Assembly: GCA_937884975.1 (NCBI GenBank)
Contig: CAKZZS010000086.1
Span: forward strand, 1 to 33,879
Source: an uncultured Clostridia bacterium
GTDB taxonomy: Bacteria > Bacillota > Clostridia > Oscillospirales > Acutalibacteraceae
Reading direction: 5' to 3'
Length of the DNA: 33,879 nucleotides
Shown here: positions 16,038 to 23,789 of the stretch, piece by piece
How the letters are laid out: each line of letters begins with the position of its first letter
Numbering within the stretch: position 1 is the first letter of the stretch
Translations under genes and position numbers: made by a program
Notes under the pieces: generated by a model
Databases searched by the model: none
What the model saw: the letters and a program-made list of their open reading frames with translations, nothing else
Told to the model about the DNA's origin: nothing

Positions 16038-17741
16038 ATGAGTGATTATAATGATTACAACATTGACGATTTTCTTAAGAATTTTGACAGAAATCTTGAC
16101 AATGAAGTAAAAAATGCAGGCAATCAAAAAAATACTAATAATGCTAAGGCTGCTCCTAAAAAGGACTACTTTAACGTAAATATCGACAGTTCCAAGGAAT
16201 TTGTTGATGACGAAGAGGGATACATACCGGCGTATAACGGTGAGATTTACTTTGCAAATCACACGCCGCTTCGTCCCAAGGAAGAAGCGACGAAGCCCGA
16301 AAAAAAGCCCGAATCAATTAAGGAGAGGGCTAAAAGGCGCGTTAATCCTATTCCGATAAACGTTGAGCCCAGAAAGAGTAAAAATATTCCTAATGAAAAC
16401 GTAAATGCTGCCGCCGGTGAAAAGATTACTCCCGGTATGGTTGTAAAGGCAGCAGGTGTTCGTTTTAAGCATAAGCTTAACAAGGGAAAAGCCGCCAGAA
16501 ACAGTGAAAATGCAGCCGCACAGAATGTTGCGCAGAGTACAGAGCAAAGTACAGCTAATGCAGGTGCAGGCGTCAGCGCTTCTGTAAATAATCTTTCAAA
16601 GACTAACTCAAGTCAAACTGTTTCAAGAAGTAAGAAAGTCAGCACCGTAAAAGCATTGAAAAGGAAATACCGTAAAAAGAGTCTTGTTGCCGTTGCAATA
16701 AGTATTTTGCTTGCGGTCGCTCTCTCGTTTGTCGTTGTCAGCTGTATAAACGATATACTTGCTATCGGCCGTGATTCCGAAACGATTTATACAATTACAA
16801 TTCCTAACGGCGCTACAACAAAAAGCGTTATCAAAATACTTGATAAAGAGGGTTTGATTAAAAACAGCCTTTTCTGTAACGTAATTGCAGAGGTTCAGCA
16901 TTTCAAAAAAGATAACTATATCCCCGGTATTTATTACGTTACTCAGTCAATGGGTCTTGAGGGTATGCTTTTGCATTTTAAGTCCACACAGACAACTGGT
17001 GATACGGTACGACTGACTTTCCCGGAGGGCTTTAATGTTGACCAGATTATGGCAAAGCTTGAAAAATATGAGGTTTGCACCTCGCAGTTATTCAAGCAGA
17101 CTATGAGGGACGTTGATTTTTCACAGGAGTATGAATTCCTTGCGGCTATTAAAGACAAGGATATGCGTTACCATTACCTTGAAGGTTATCTTTATCCCGA
17201 CACTTATGATTTCTATGTAGGCGAAAATCCTGCAAGCGTTATAAGAAAATTCCTTGACAATTTCAGGGATAAATGGACTGAAGAATATCAGGATAAAGCA
17301 AACAGTCTCAATATGTCGCTTGACGAGATTATCACGCTCGCTTCCATAATTCAGAAGGAAGCTTACGGCGCCGACCAGATGCCGGACGTTTCTTCGGTTA
17401 TCCACAACAGACTTAATTACAGCGCACTTTTCCCGACTCTTAAGTGTGACTGTACGCTGTATTATGTTAAGAATTATATTGACGAAAATGTGACGGATAA
17501 ATCACTTGCAAATGCTCTTAATAACAGGTATAACACCAATGACTGTCTTGGCTTGCCGATAGGTGCTATATGTAATCCGGGTGCTGATGCAATTGACGCC
17601 GCGCTAAATCCGAATGAAACCAAATACTATTTCTTTGCACACGATAACAACAACGATATTTATCTTGCCGCAAATGAATCAGAGCATAACAGCAATCTTA
17701 TTAAGATTAACGAGGTAAATAAGAATGCAAAAGACGACTGA
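16038..17741 (+). CDS. mltG: Endolytic murein transglycosylase MltG (YceG family)
   Basis: 567 residues from ATG 16038, behind GGGAGG at 16024-16029; a TTG at 16008 in frame would overlap the cyclo-ligase and is rejected. A long hydrophilic, Asn/Ala/Lys-rich cytoplasmic region (1-210) precedes one transmembrane helix (214-236), then a LysM-like subdomain (TIPNGATTKSVIKILDKEGL) and the catalytic domain. Signatures are EGYLYPDTY (382-390), ASIIQKEA with the catalytic Glu at E441, SSVIHNRLN and the region YNTNDCLGLPIGAICNPG (498-515). MltG cleaves nascent glycan strands at the membrane and limits their length. The N-terminal region is longer than in enterobacteria, as is common in Gram-positives. 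Confidence 0.95.
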   Translation: MSDYNDYNIDDFLKNFDRNLDNEVKNAGNQKNTNNAKAAPKKDYFNVNIDSSKEFVDDEEGYIPAYNGEIYFANHTPLRPKEEATKPEKKPESIKERAKRRVNPIPINVEPRKSKNIPNENVNAAAGEKITPGMVVKAAGVRFKHKLNKGKAARNSENAAAQNVAQSTEQSTANAGAGVSASVNNLSKTNSSQTVSRSKKVSTVKALKRKYRKKSLVAVAISILLAVALSFVVVSCINDILAIGRDSETIYTITIPNGATTKSVIKILDKEGLIKNSLFCNVIAEVQHFKKDNYIPGIYYVTQSMGLEGMLLHFKSTQTTGDTVRLTFPEGFNVDQIMAKLEKYEVCTSQLFKQTMRDVDFSQEYEFLAAIKDKDMRYHYLEGYLYPDTYDFYVGENPASVIRKFLDNFRDKWTEEYQDKANSLNMSLDEIITLASIIQKEAYGADQMPDVSSVIHNRLNYSALFPTLKCDCTLYYVKNYIDENVTDKSLANALNNRYNTNDCLGLPIGAICNPGADAIDAALNPNETKYYFFAHDNNNDIYLAANESEHNSNLIKINEVNKNAKDD

Positions 17742-18966
17742 TAAGTTTTATCCCGAACTGCTTTCGCCTGCAGGCGATGCAGAGAGGCTTGACGCTTGTC
17801 TTTTGTACGGCGCAGACGCGGCTTATCTTGGTTCCGATATGTTTTCAATGCGCGCCGCCGCTCCGAATTTTCACGGCGACGAGCTTGAAAAAGCGGTAAA
17901 AAAGGCGCACGAAAAAAACGTTAAGGTATATATGACCTGCAATACGTTACCGAGAAACAGTGAGATTTCTTTTCTTGAAGAACATCTTGAATATTGGTTT
18001 TCAATAGGCATTGACGCGGTAATTGTTGCTGATTTTGGTGTGCTTGACATTTGCAAAAAGGTTGCGCCGAAGCTTCCTGTTCATATTTCAACTCAGGCAG
18101 GAATTGTAAATTATCATTCGGCAGAGGTGTTTTATAACCTCGGAGCTTCAAGAGTTGTTTTGGCGCGCGAGCTTTCGCTTGATGAAATAAAGGAAATTGC
18201 CGTAAAGAAACCTAAAGAGCTTGAACTTGAAGCCTTTGTTCACGGAGCAATGTGCGTTTCTTTTTCGGGAAGATGTCTTCTTTCAAATTACTTGACAGGC
18301 AGGGATGCCAACAGAGGAGAATGCGCCCAGCCGTGCCGTTGGGAATACGCTTTGATGGAGAAAACGCGTGAGGGACAGTATTTTCCTGTAAATCAGGATG
18401 AAAGCGGCACATATATTCTTAATTCAAGAGATATGTGTATGATAGAGCATATTCCCGAACTGATAAACGCCGGCATTGACAGCTTTAAAATTGAAGGCAG
18501 GGCTAAATCATCCTATTATGCTGCAGTAATTACAAATGCTTACAGAGCCGCAATTGACGAATACCTGAACTTTGACGGAAAAGATTATAAACTTTCCGAC
18601 TGGATTAAGAATGAGACTTTAAAGGTCAGTTACAGAGAATACTGTACGGGATTTTATTTCGGTTCTCCGTCGCAGGACGCGCAGATATTCTATGACGGCG
18701 GATATAAGCGTGAATGGGATGTCGCGGCTGTTGTTATTGACAGTGACGGTGAATTCATTACTGTTGAACAGAGAAATAAGTTTGTTATTTCGGATGAGCT
18801 TGAAGCGCTTGAACCAGGAAAAGAGCCTTTTAAAATAACGGTTACTGAAATTTATAACGAAAATAATGAAGCGGTTTGCCAGGCTCCGCATCCTATGGAA
18901 ATACTTAAAATTAAATGCGATAAAAAGCTTGTCAAAGGCTCGCTTTTAAGAAAACAGAAGAATTAA
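17725..18966 (+). CDS. U32 family peptidase-like protein (probable RNA hydroxylation/Fe-S enzyme)
   Basis: 413 residues, overlapping the mltG end by 17 bases. Core signatures are ELLSPAGDAERLDACLLYGADAVY-like (here AAYLGSD), VHISTQAG and the Cys-rich block 170-204 containing C177, C184 and C200. With C238 (SRDMCMI) these could form the [4Fe-4S] ligand set described for UbiU/RlhA/TrhP-type U32 proteins. E. coli and Bacillus relatives act in prephenate-dependent hydroxylation of tRNA U34 or 23S rRNA rather than proteolysis, so an RNA-modification role is more likely than peptidase. Which RNA is not predictable from sequence alone. A strong terminator follows. Confidence 0.9.
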   Translation: MQKTTDKFYPELLSPAGDAERLDACLLYGADAAYLGSDMFSMRAAAPNFHGDELEKAVKKAHEKNVKVYMTCNTLPRNSEISFLEEHLEYWFSIGIDAVIVADFGVLDICKKVAPKLPVHISTQAGIVNYHSAEVFYNLGASRVVLARELSLDEIKEIAVKKPKELELEAFVHGAMCVSFSGRCLLSNYLTGRDANRGECAQPCRWEYALMEKTREGQYFPVNQDESGTYILNSRDMCMIEHIPELINAGIDSFKIEGRAKSSYYAAVITNAYRAAIDEYLNFDGKDYKLSDWIKNETLKVSYREYCTGFYFGSPSQDAQIFYDGGYKREWDVAAVVIDSDGEFITVEQRNKFVISDELEALEPGKEPFKITVTEIYNENNEAVCQAPHPMEILKIKCDKKLVKGSLLRKQKN

Positions 18967-18972
18967 AGAATA

Positions 18973-19004
18973 ACCCCGGTAAATAATATTACCGGGGTGT
19001 TTTT
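18973..19004 (+). terminator. Rho-independent terminator after the U32 gene, containing the next gene's ribosome site
   Basis: CCCCGGTAA at 18974-18982 pairs with TTACCGGGG at 18989-18997 around an ATAATA loop, with an additional A-T pair, and a TGTTTTT tail follows. The right arm includes GGGGTG (18994-18999), which is also the best Shine-Dalgarno match for the GTG start at 19005. Confidence 0.9.
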
Positions 19005-20477
19005 GTGTATAAAAGAGCTTCATTTTTATACGGATTATTTGCTTTTACAATTGGTCTGCTTATTATCGGTATTTTTAAAATAACCTTGACTTATTCCGTT
19101 TCCGCTTCAAAGCTGAAAAGTGAAAAGAAGAAAATCTTATGTTCTTCAAGAGGTTATATATATGACAGAAATTATCATCCGCTTGTTAATACCTCAATTA
19201 ACAATAAGAGTTTTCCTATTGACAGAAAAACTTCTGTTAATGAAATTGAGGTTCAAAGATATTCCGCAAATCAGCTTTGTTCTCATCTGATAGGTTATAC
19301 AGATGCTGAAAATAACGGAATAAGCGGAATTGAGAAATGCTATGATGATGTTCTTTCCTATTATAGCGGTGATATAAGCGTATCTTATTATTCTTCCGCA
19401 GTGGGAGATATTATCGGTGAATTGGGAAAACCCAAATACAACAATTATCTTTCAAAGGGCGGCGTTGTGCTGACAATTGATAAATATATTCAGTATGTAA
19501 CCGAAAAATGTGTTGATGATGCAAAGCTTGAAAAAGGTGCAGCTGCAGTGCTTGAAGTTAAAACAGGAGAAATACTTGCTTTGTGTTCAAGACCGAATAT
19601 AAATCAAAATGAAATAGAAAAATACCTTAATGATGAGGCCTCTCCGCTTATAAACAGGGCGCTGACAGAATATTCCGTCGGTTCTGTTTTTAAGCCGATT
19701 ATTGCTGCTGTAGCTTTAGAAAACGGCGCTGATCCTGACGAAGAATATAACTGTGACGGAGATATAAAAATCGGAGATACGGTTTTTCCGTGTCATAATT
19801 TAAGCGGACACGGAAAGCTTGATTTATTTCACGCTACTGCAGAATCATGCAACACCTTTTATATTAACCTGACAAAGGATATAAACGCCAGTTATTTACT
19901 GAATACTGCAAGGAATTTCGGCTTCGGCTCTAAATGTGAAATTGCTGACGGGCTTTTTACGGATAGCGGCGTTCTTCCGGAAGAAAAGGATATGTCATCA
20001 GGAGAAAAAGCCAATTTATCATTCGGACAGGGAATGCTTTCGGCTACGCCTGTTCATCTTGCTGCTGCTTATGCAACAATAGGAAATAAAGGAATATATA
20101 ATCCTCCGATTGTGATAAAATCATTTGTTGACGAAAATATCACGGAGTACAAAATAGCAAAAAACAATTCTTCAAGAAGAGTTATAAGCGAAAAAACTGC
20201 AAATACCGTTTTAAAGGCGCTAAAAATGACGGTTGAAGAGGGGAGCGGGAAAAATGCTTCTCCTGCTAACACAACTGCTGTAGGTAAAACTGCAACCGCT
20301 CAAAGCGGATGGTTTGAAAACGGCAGGGAGATAACTCATTCATGGTTTGTAGGTATGTTTCCGGCGCAAGAGCCGAGATATGTAATTGCAATTGTTAAAG
20401 AGGACGGCATAAGCGGTTCTTATGACTGCGCGCCGATTTTTAAGGATATTGCTCAATTGGTTATTTCGTATGAATAA
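19005..20477 (+). CDS. Penicillin-binding protein, class B-like transpeptidase
   Basis: 490 residues from GTG 19005, preceded by GGGGTG at 18994-18999. One transmembrane helix lies at about 5-28 and leaves the rest outside. After a short PBP-dimer-like region (SSRGYIYDRN, 47-56; GISGIEKCYDD, 105-115) comes the transpeptidase domain: SVFK with nucleophile S227 and K230, the SCN triad at 281-283, LSFGQGMLSATPV (338-350) and the third motif as KTA (428-430) instead of the usual KTG. It lacks PASTA domains and is shorter than SpoVD or FtsI, close to the PbpA/RodA-partner group of Firmicutes. It probably cross-links peptidoglycan in elongation or sporulation; which one is not resolved. Confidence 0.88.
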   Translation: MYKRASFLYGLFAFTIGLLIIGIFKITLTYSVSASKLKSEKKKILCSSRGYIYDRNYHPLVNTSINNKSFPIDRKTSVNEIEVQRYSANQLCSHLIGYTDAENNGISGIEKCYDDVLSYYSGDISVSYYSSAVGDIIGELGKPKYNNYLSKGGVVLTIDKYIQYVTEKCVDDAKLEKGAAAVLEVKTGEILALCSRPNINQNEIEKYLNDEASPLINRALTEYSVGSVFKPIIAAVALENGADPDEEYNCDGDIKIGDTVFPCHNLSGHGKLDLFHATAESCNTFYINLTKDINASYLLNTARNFGFGSKCEIADGLFTDSGVLPEEKDMSSGEKANLSFGQGMLSATPVHLAAAYATIGNKGIYNPPIVIKSFVDENITEYKIAKNNSSRRVISEKTANTVLKALKMTVEEGSGKNASPANTTAVGKTATAQSGWFENGREITHSWFVGMFPAQEPRYVIAIVKEDGISGSYDCAPIFKDIAQLVISYE

Positions 20478-20518
20478 TAAAAGAAAAAACGGAAAATAAT
20501 AACAGCGAGGTGATTATT

Positions 20519-20971
20519 TTGAATTTAACACAAAAAGAAAAAAGTTTGCTTAAGGAATTAAAGGGTCAGGAACAGCTTTGTATTGATAAGTATACCCGTC
20601 ATTCACAGTGCGCAGTTGATCCCCAATTAAAAGGCTTGTTTTCAATGATAGCCGATCATGAACAAAAGCACTTTGACACTTTGACGCAGATGGAAAACGG
20701 AACTGTTCCGAGTGTGAATAATCAGCCTGAAGCACTGCCGACCTTTTCTTCAACCTATTCGACCGTTGAAACAGAGGATAAGAAGAACGACTGTTATCTT
20801 TGCACTGACGTATTATCAACCGAAAAACACGCTTCATCACTTTATGACACCTGCGTATTTGAGTTTAATGACACTGGAGCGAGAGATGTTCTCAACCATA
20901 TTCAGAAGGAAGAACAAAATCACGGTAAAATGATTTACGATTATATGAGCGTAAACAATATGTATAACTAA
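20519..20971 (+). CDS. CotF-like spore coat protein (ferritin-like fold)
   Basis: 150 residues from TTG 20519, chosen because the strong site GAGGTGAT (20507-20514) sits five bases upstream; GTG 20510 lies inside that site. The sequence LTQKEKSLLKELKGQEQLCIDKY, followed by a helical stretch with HEQKHFDTL and later NHIQKEEQNHG, matches the CotF/ferritin-like coat family, with two pairs of helices. A Pro/Ser/Thr-rich linker lies at about 62-85. Acidic/His positions in the helices could in principle bind metal, but this is not established for the family. Its presence points to a spore-forming organism. A bidirectional terminator follows immediately. Confidence 0.8.
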   Translation: MNLTQKEKSLLKELKGQEQLCIDKYTRHSQCAVDPQLKGLFSMIADHEQKHFDTLTQMENGTVPSVNNQPEALPTFSSTYSTVETEDKKNDCYLCTDVLSTEKHASSLYDTCVFEFNDTGARDVLNHIQKEEQNHGKMIYDYMSVNNMYN

Positions 20972-21010
20972 AAAAGACGTCTGAAGAATAATTCTTCAGA
21001 CGTTCTTTTT
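20971..21010. terminator. Bidirectional Rho-independent terminator between convergent genes
   Basis: A perfect 12-bp stem, ACGTCTGAAGAA (20977-20988) with TTCTTCAGACGT (20992-21003), and a TAA loop. It is flanked by five A on the left and five T (after a C) on the right, so it can stop transcription from both strands. It serves the CotF-like gene (+) and the Ada-like gene (-), whose ends it touches. Confidence 0.93.
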
Positions 21011-21461
21011 ATCTTCCAGCTTTGCAGATAGCGCATGGTGAATAGCCTTCGTCAAGCGCTTTATTGTATTCCTCTTCAGTCCAGTTTACGGTTTGTTTAT
21101 TGTTTTCCTGGGTCTTAATTGCCGAATCACATTCGGGGGAATGAATCTTTTTACTGTTTGTGTTAATAACGTATTCAACCTTTTCGTTATCCGAAGAACT
21201 GTTTAACTGAGTGCTGTCCTGTGAAGGAGATTCTTCGGTAATATTAACTGTTGTTTCCGGATTTACCCATACAACTTTTTCTTCGGTATTTTGGCTTACC
21301 TGATTTTCAAGTATCTGATTTATTGTTTTCTGGGTTTTTAGAATTGTTACATATTCGAATATAACAACCACTGCTAAAACAATTATCAGTACGCCTGCGC
21401 AAACCGTAATTATTCTTTCTCTTATAGACATTTTTGAGAATATATCTCTTTTATCTACCAT
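21009..21461 (-). CDS. Single-pass membrane protein with C-terminal Ada-like metal-binding Cys motif
   Basis: 150 residues from the complement of 21461 (ATG, with AGGAT upstream). Basic N-terminus, transmembrane helix at about 17-40, a Gln/Glu-rich possible coiled coil (44-60), a Ser/Thr/Asn-rich linker (65-93) and then a compact domain: YVINTNSKKIHSPECDSA with H107 and C111, and YSPCAICKAG with C143 and C146. This H-x3-C ... C-x2-C pattern resembles the Ada-type zinc-binding fold seen in secreted and competence-related Firmicutes proteins. Function is unknown. It is the last gene of the acn-icd-rex-trmL operon, starting 8 bases after trmL. Confidence 0.75.
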   Translation of the reverse strand: MVDKRDIFSKMSIRERIITVCAGVLIIVLAVVVIFEYVTILKTQKTINQILENQVSQNTEEKVVWVNPETTVNITEESPSQDSTQLNSSSDNEKVEYVINTNSKKIHSPECDSAIKTQENNKQTVNWTEEEYNKALDEGYSPCAICKAGR

Positions 21462-21469
21462 TTTTTATC

Positions 21470-21967
21470 CTACCATTCATATTTTGTAAGCTTACCTTCC
21501 TTGAGCAGGTCGCCGAAATTCCACTGCCTTAATACTTCGTATACACCGATTGCAACGGAGTTTGAAAGATTAAGGCTCCTTGCGGAAGCGTCATTTAACA
21601 TCGGAATACGCACACAGTTTTCCGGGTTTTCTTTTAACAGCTCTTCAGGGAGACCTTTTGTTTCTTTACCGAAAAACAGATATGAGTTATCGGGATAAGT
21701 GATTTTATCGTATGTGTATTTGGCTTTAGTGGAGAAGAAATAGTAGCTTCCCTTGTTCTTTTCAAAAAAATCCTCAAGATTTTTGTAATAGGTAATATCA
21801 AGCAAATGCCAATAGTCAAGACCGGCTCTTTTAAGCTTTCTGTCGTCTATTTTAAAACCCATTGGCTCTATTATATGCAGTCTTGAACCGGTAGCTGCGC
21901 AGGTCCTTGCAATATTACCCGTGTTCTGCGGAATTTCCGGTTCGACAAGAACGATGTTAAGTGTCAT
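21470..21967 (-). CDS. trmL: tRNA (cytidine/uridine-34 2'-O)-methyltransferase TrmL
   Basis: 165 residues, a minimal SPOUT (trefoil-knot) methyltransferase. The N-terminus MTLNIVLVEPEIPQNTGNIA is the TrmL/CspR hallmark; knot motifs are FFGKETKGLPEELL and RIPMLNDASARSLNLSNSVA near the C-terminus. TrmL 2'-O-methylates the wobble base of leucine tRNAs as a dimer. It lies 9 bases downstream of rex. Confidence 0.95.
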   Translation of the reverse strand: MTLNIVLVEPEIPQNTGNIARTCAATGSRLHIIEPMGFKIDDRKLKRAGLDYWHLLDITYYKNLEDFFEKNKGSYYFFSTKAKYTYDKITYPDNSYLFFGKETKGLPEELLKENPENCVRIPMLNDASARSLNLSNSVAIGVYEVLRQWNFGDLLKEGKLTKYEW

Positions 21968-21976
21968 AATAAATCC

Positions 21977-22606
21977 TTAATTATTTAACTGATAAGAAAG
22001 AGTCATCAGAGAATCGCTCAGATGAACATTTTCAACCGAAAGGAAAGGATATTCCGCGGAAATATTATAATGCGTAAAATTCCAGATTCCTTTGATATTG
22101 AGCTTTACAAGCTGCTCAACAATTTCCTTTGCGCTTTCCTCGGGAATGCAGAGAACGGCAACGGCAGGGGAGTTATCTTTACAGAAATTATAAAGTCCGC
22201 TTATGTGCCTTATAGGTAAACCCTTTATCATCTGTCCTGCAAGTGCTTCGTTTCTGTCAAACACTCCGATTAAATCAAAGCCTCTTTCGCTAAACTCCAT
22301 ATGAGTAGCAATTGCTTTTCCCAAGTTGCCTGCGCCTATGAGAATAGTCGGTATTTTATTGTTTACGCCGAGAATATTTCCGATTTCTGCATAAAGCTGT
22401 TCAATATTATAGCCGTAACCCTGCTGACCGAAGCCTCCGAAGCAGTTGAGATCCTGCCTTATCTGGGAGGCAGTAAGTCCCATTTGCCTTGAAAGCTCGT
22501 TTGAAGAAATTTTTTCGGTTCCGTTTTTCTTGAGTATGCCGAGAAATCTGTAATAACGGGGAAGCCTTTTTATAACGGGAAGAGAAATGTATGAATTTTT
22601 TTTCAT
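21977..22606 (-). CDS. rex: Redox-sensing transcriptional repressor Rex
   Basis: 209 residues. The N-terminal winged helix (about 10-65) contains SSNELSRQMGLTASQIRQDL and GGFGQQGYGY, the Rex DNA-recognition and wing signature. The Rossmann domain has GAGNLGKAIA (91-100) for NADH binding, and the C-terminal swapped helix ends with LMTLSYQLNN. Rex represses when the NADH/NAD ratio is low and leaves DNA when NADH rises, typically controlling fermentation and redox genes. It is the third gene of an operon after aconitase and isocitrate dehydrogenase, with a candidate Rex operator at the operon promoter (25737-25754), so autoregulation is likely. Confidence 0.96.
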   Translation of the reverse strand: MKKNSYISLPVIKRLPRYYRFLGILKKNGTEKISSNELSRQMGLTASQIRQDLNCFGGFGQQGYGYNIEQLYAEIGNILGVNNKIPTILIGAGNLGKAIATHMEFSERGFDLIGVFDRNEALAGQMIKGLPIRHISGLYNFCKDNSPAVAVLCIPEESAKEIVEQLVKLNIKGIWNFTHYNISAEYPFLSVENVHLSDSLMTLSYQLNN

Positions 22607-22620
22607 ATTATAACCTTCTT

Positions 22621-23787
22621 TTATGATAAAGCTTTTACGGTTTCCATTACATAGTCGCCGAATTCGCTGCAGGTGCAGCCGTTATCGCGTCCTGTGATTA
22701 CGAGCTTCTTTTCTTCAAACATACATATATCAAGCGCCTTTTCAAGTAAATCCGCCTTATCCTGCTTGCCTATATGAGAAAGAAGCATTACAGCAGCACG
22801 AAGCATTGAGCAGGGGTCTGCATATTTTCCTCTGCCTTCATCTATCATTCGCGGAGCAGAGCCGTGGATAGCTTCAAACATAGCGTATTTTTTACCTAAA
22901 TTTGCGCTGCCGGCAGTTCCGACTCCACCCTGAAACTCGGCAGCTTCGTCGGTAATGATATCGCCGTAAAGATTTGGGAGAACAAATACCTTGAAATCTT
23001 TTCTGCGCTTTTCGTCAATAAGCTTTGCGGTGGTAATGTCAATATACCATTCGTCAGTAGTGATTTCGGGATATTCTTTTCCGATTTCTTTACAGAGATT
23101 AAGGAATTTTCCGTCAGTTGTTTTTATAACGTTAGCCTTGTTGATAATCGAGACTCTGTTCTTATGATTCTTCCTTGCATATTCATAAGCCATTCTTGCA
23201 ATTCTCCGGGTGCCTTCCGTAGTTGTAACGACAAAATCGAAAGCCAGTTCGTCATCGACATTTACGCCCTTTGAACCGACAGCGTAAGCGCCTTCGGTAT
23301 TCTCACGGAAGAAAGTCCAGTCAATTCCCTGGTCGAGGATTTTAACGGGTCTGACGTTTGCAAAAAGGTCAAGAGCCTTTCTCATAGCTACATTAGCACT
23401 CTCGATATTAGGTCTTTCATCGCCTGCCTGGGGAGTGGTTGTCGGGCCTTTAAGAATGACGGGACATTTTTTCAGTTCCTCAAGAACGTCATCGGGAATA
23501 GCCTTATTTTGAGCAATTCTGTTCTCAATTGTAAGTCCGTCAATTGTTTTAAATTCGACCTTTCCGTTTTTAACGTCGTCTTCAAGGACATATTCAAGCA
23601 CTCTTGCGGCTTCCTTTGTAATAATCGGACCGATTCCGTCGCCGCCGCAAACACCGATAGTTATTTTGTCAAGATTATTAAAGTCAACAAAATTACCTTC
23701 AGCCTTAATTCTTTCGTTTCTTTCAGCCTGTTCACGGATAAGCGCTTCAAATTTTTCAACCGCAGTTTTAATATTCTGTTCTGTCAT
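22621..23787 (-). CDS. icd: Isocitrate dehydrogenase (isocitrate/isopropylmalate dehydrogenase family)
   Basis: 388 residues. The beta-decarboxylating dehydrogenase fold is shown by GVCGGDGIGP (45-54), the substrate loop IESANVAMRK with S130, N132 and R136 (S-x-N-x3-R pattern of isocitrate-specific enzymes), R146 in NVRP, NTEGAYA (163-169), NKANVIKTTDG (216-226) and metal-binding Asp residues D276 and D280 in NLYGDIITDEAAE. HGSAP (308-312) begins the cofactor loop; the following RMIDEGRGKYADP differs from both classic NADP and NAD patterns, so cofactor use is left open. Directly behind aconitase (2-base gap) it gives citrate to 2-oxoglutarate, which supports isocitrate over isopropylmalate. 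Confidence 0.92.
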   Translation of the reverse strand: MTEQNIKTAVEKFEALIREQAERNERIKAEGNFVDFNNLDKITIGVCGGDGIGPIITKEAARVLEYVLEDDVKNGKVEFKTIDGLTIENRIAQNKAIPDDVLEELKKCPVILKGPTTTPQAGDERPNIESANVAMRKALDLFANVRPVKILDQGIDWTFFRENTEGAYAVGSKGVNVDDELAFDFVVTTTEGTRRIARMAYEYARKNHKNRVSIINKANVIKTTDGKFLNLCKEIGKEYPEITTDEWYIDITTAKLIDEKRRKDFKVFVLPNLYGDIITDEAAEFQGGVGTAGSANLGKKYAMFEAIHGSAPRMIDEGRGKYADPCSMLRAAVMLLSHIGKQDKADLLEKALDICMFEEKKLVITGRDNGCTCSEFGDYVMETVKALS

Positions 23788-23789
23788 AA

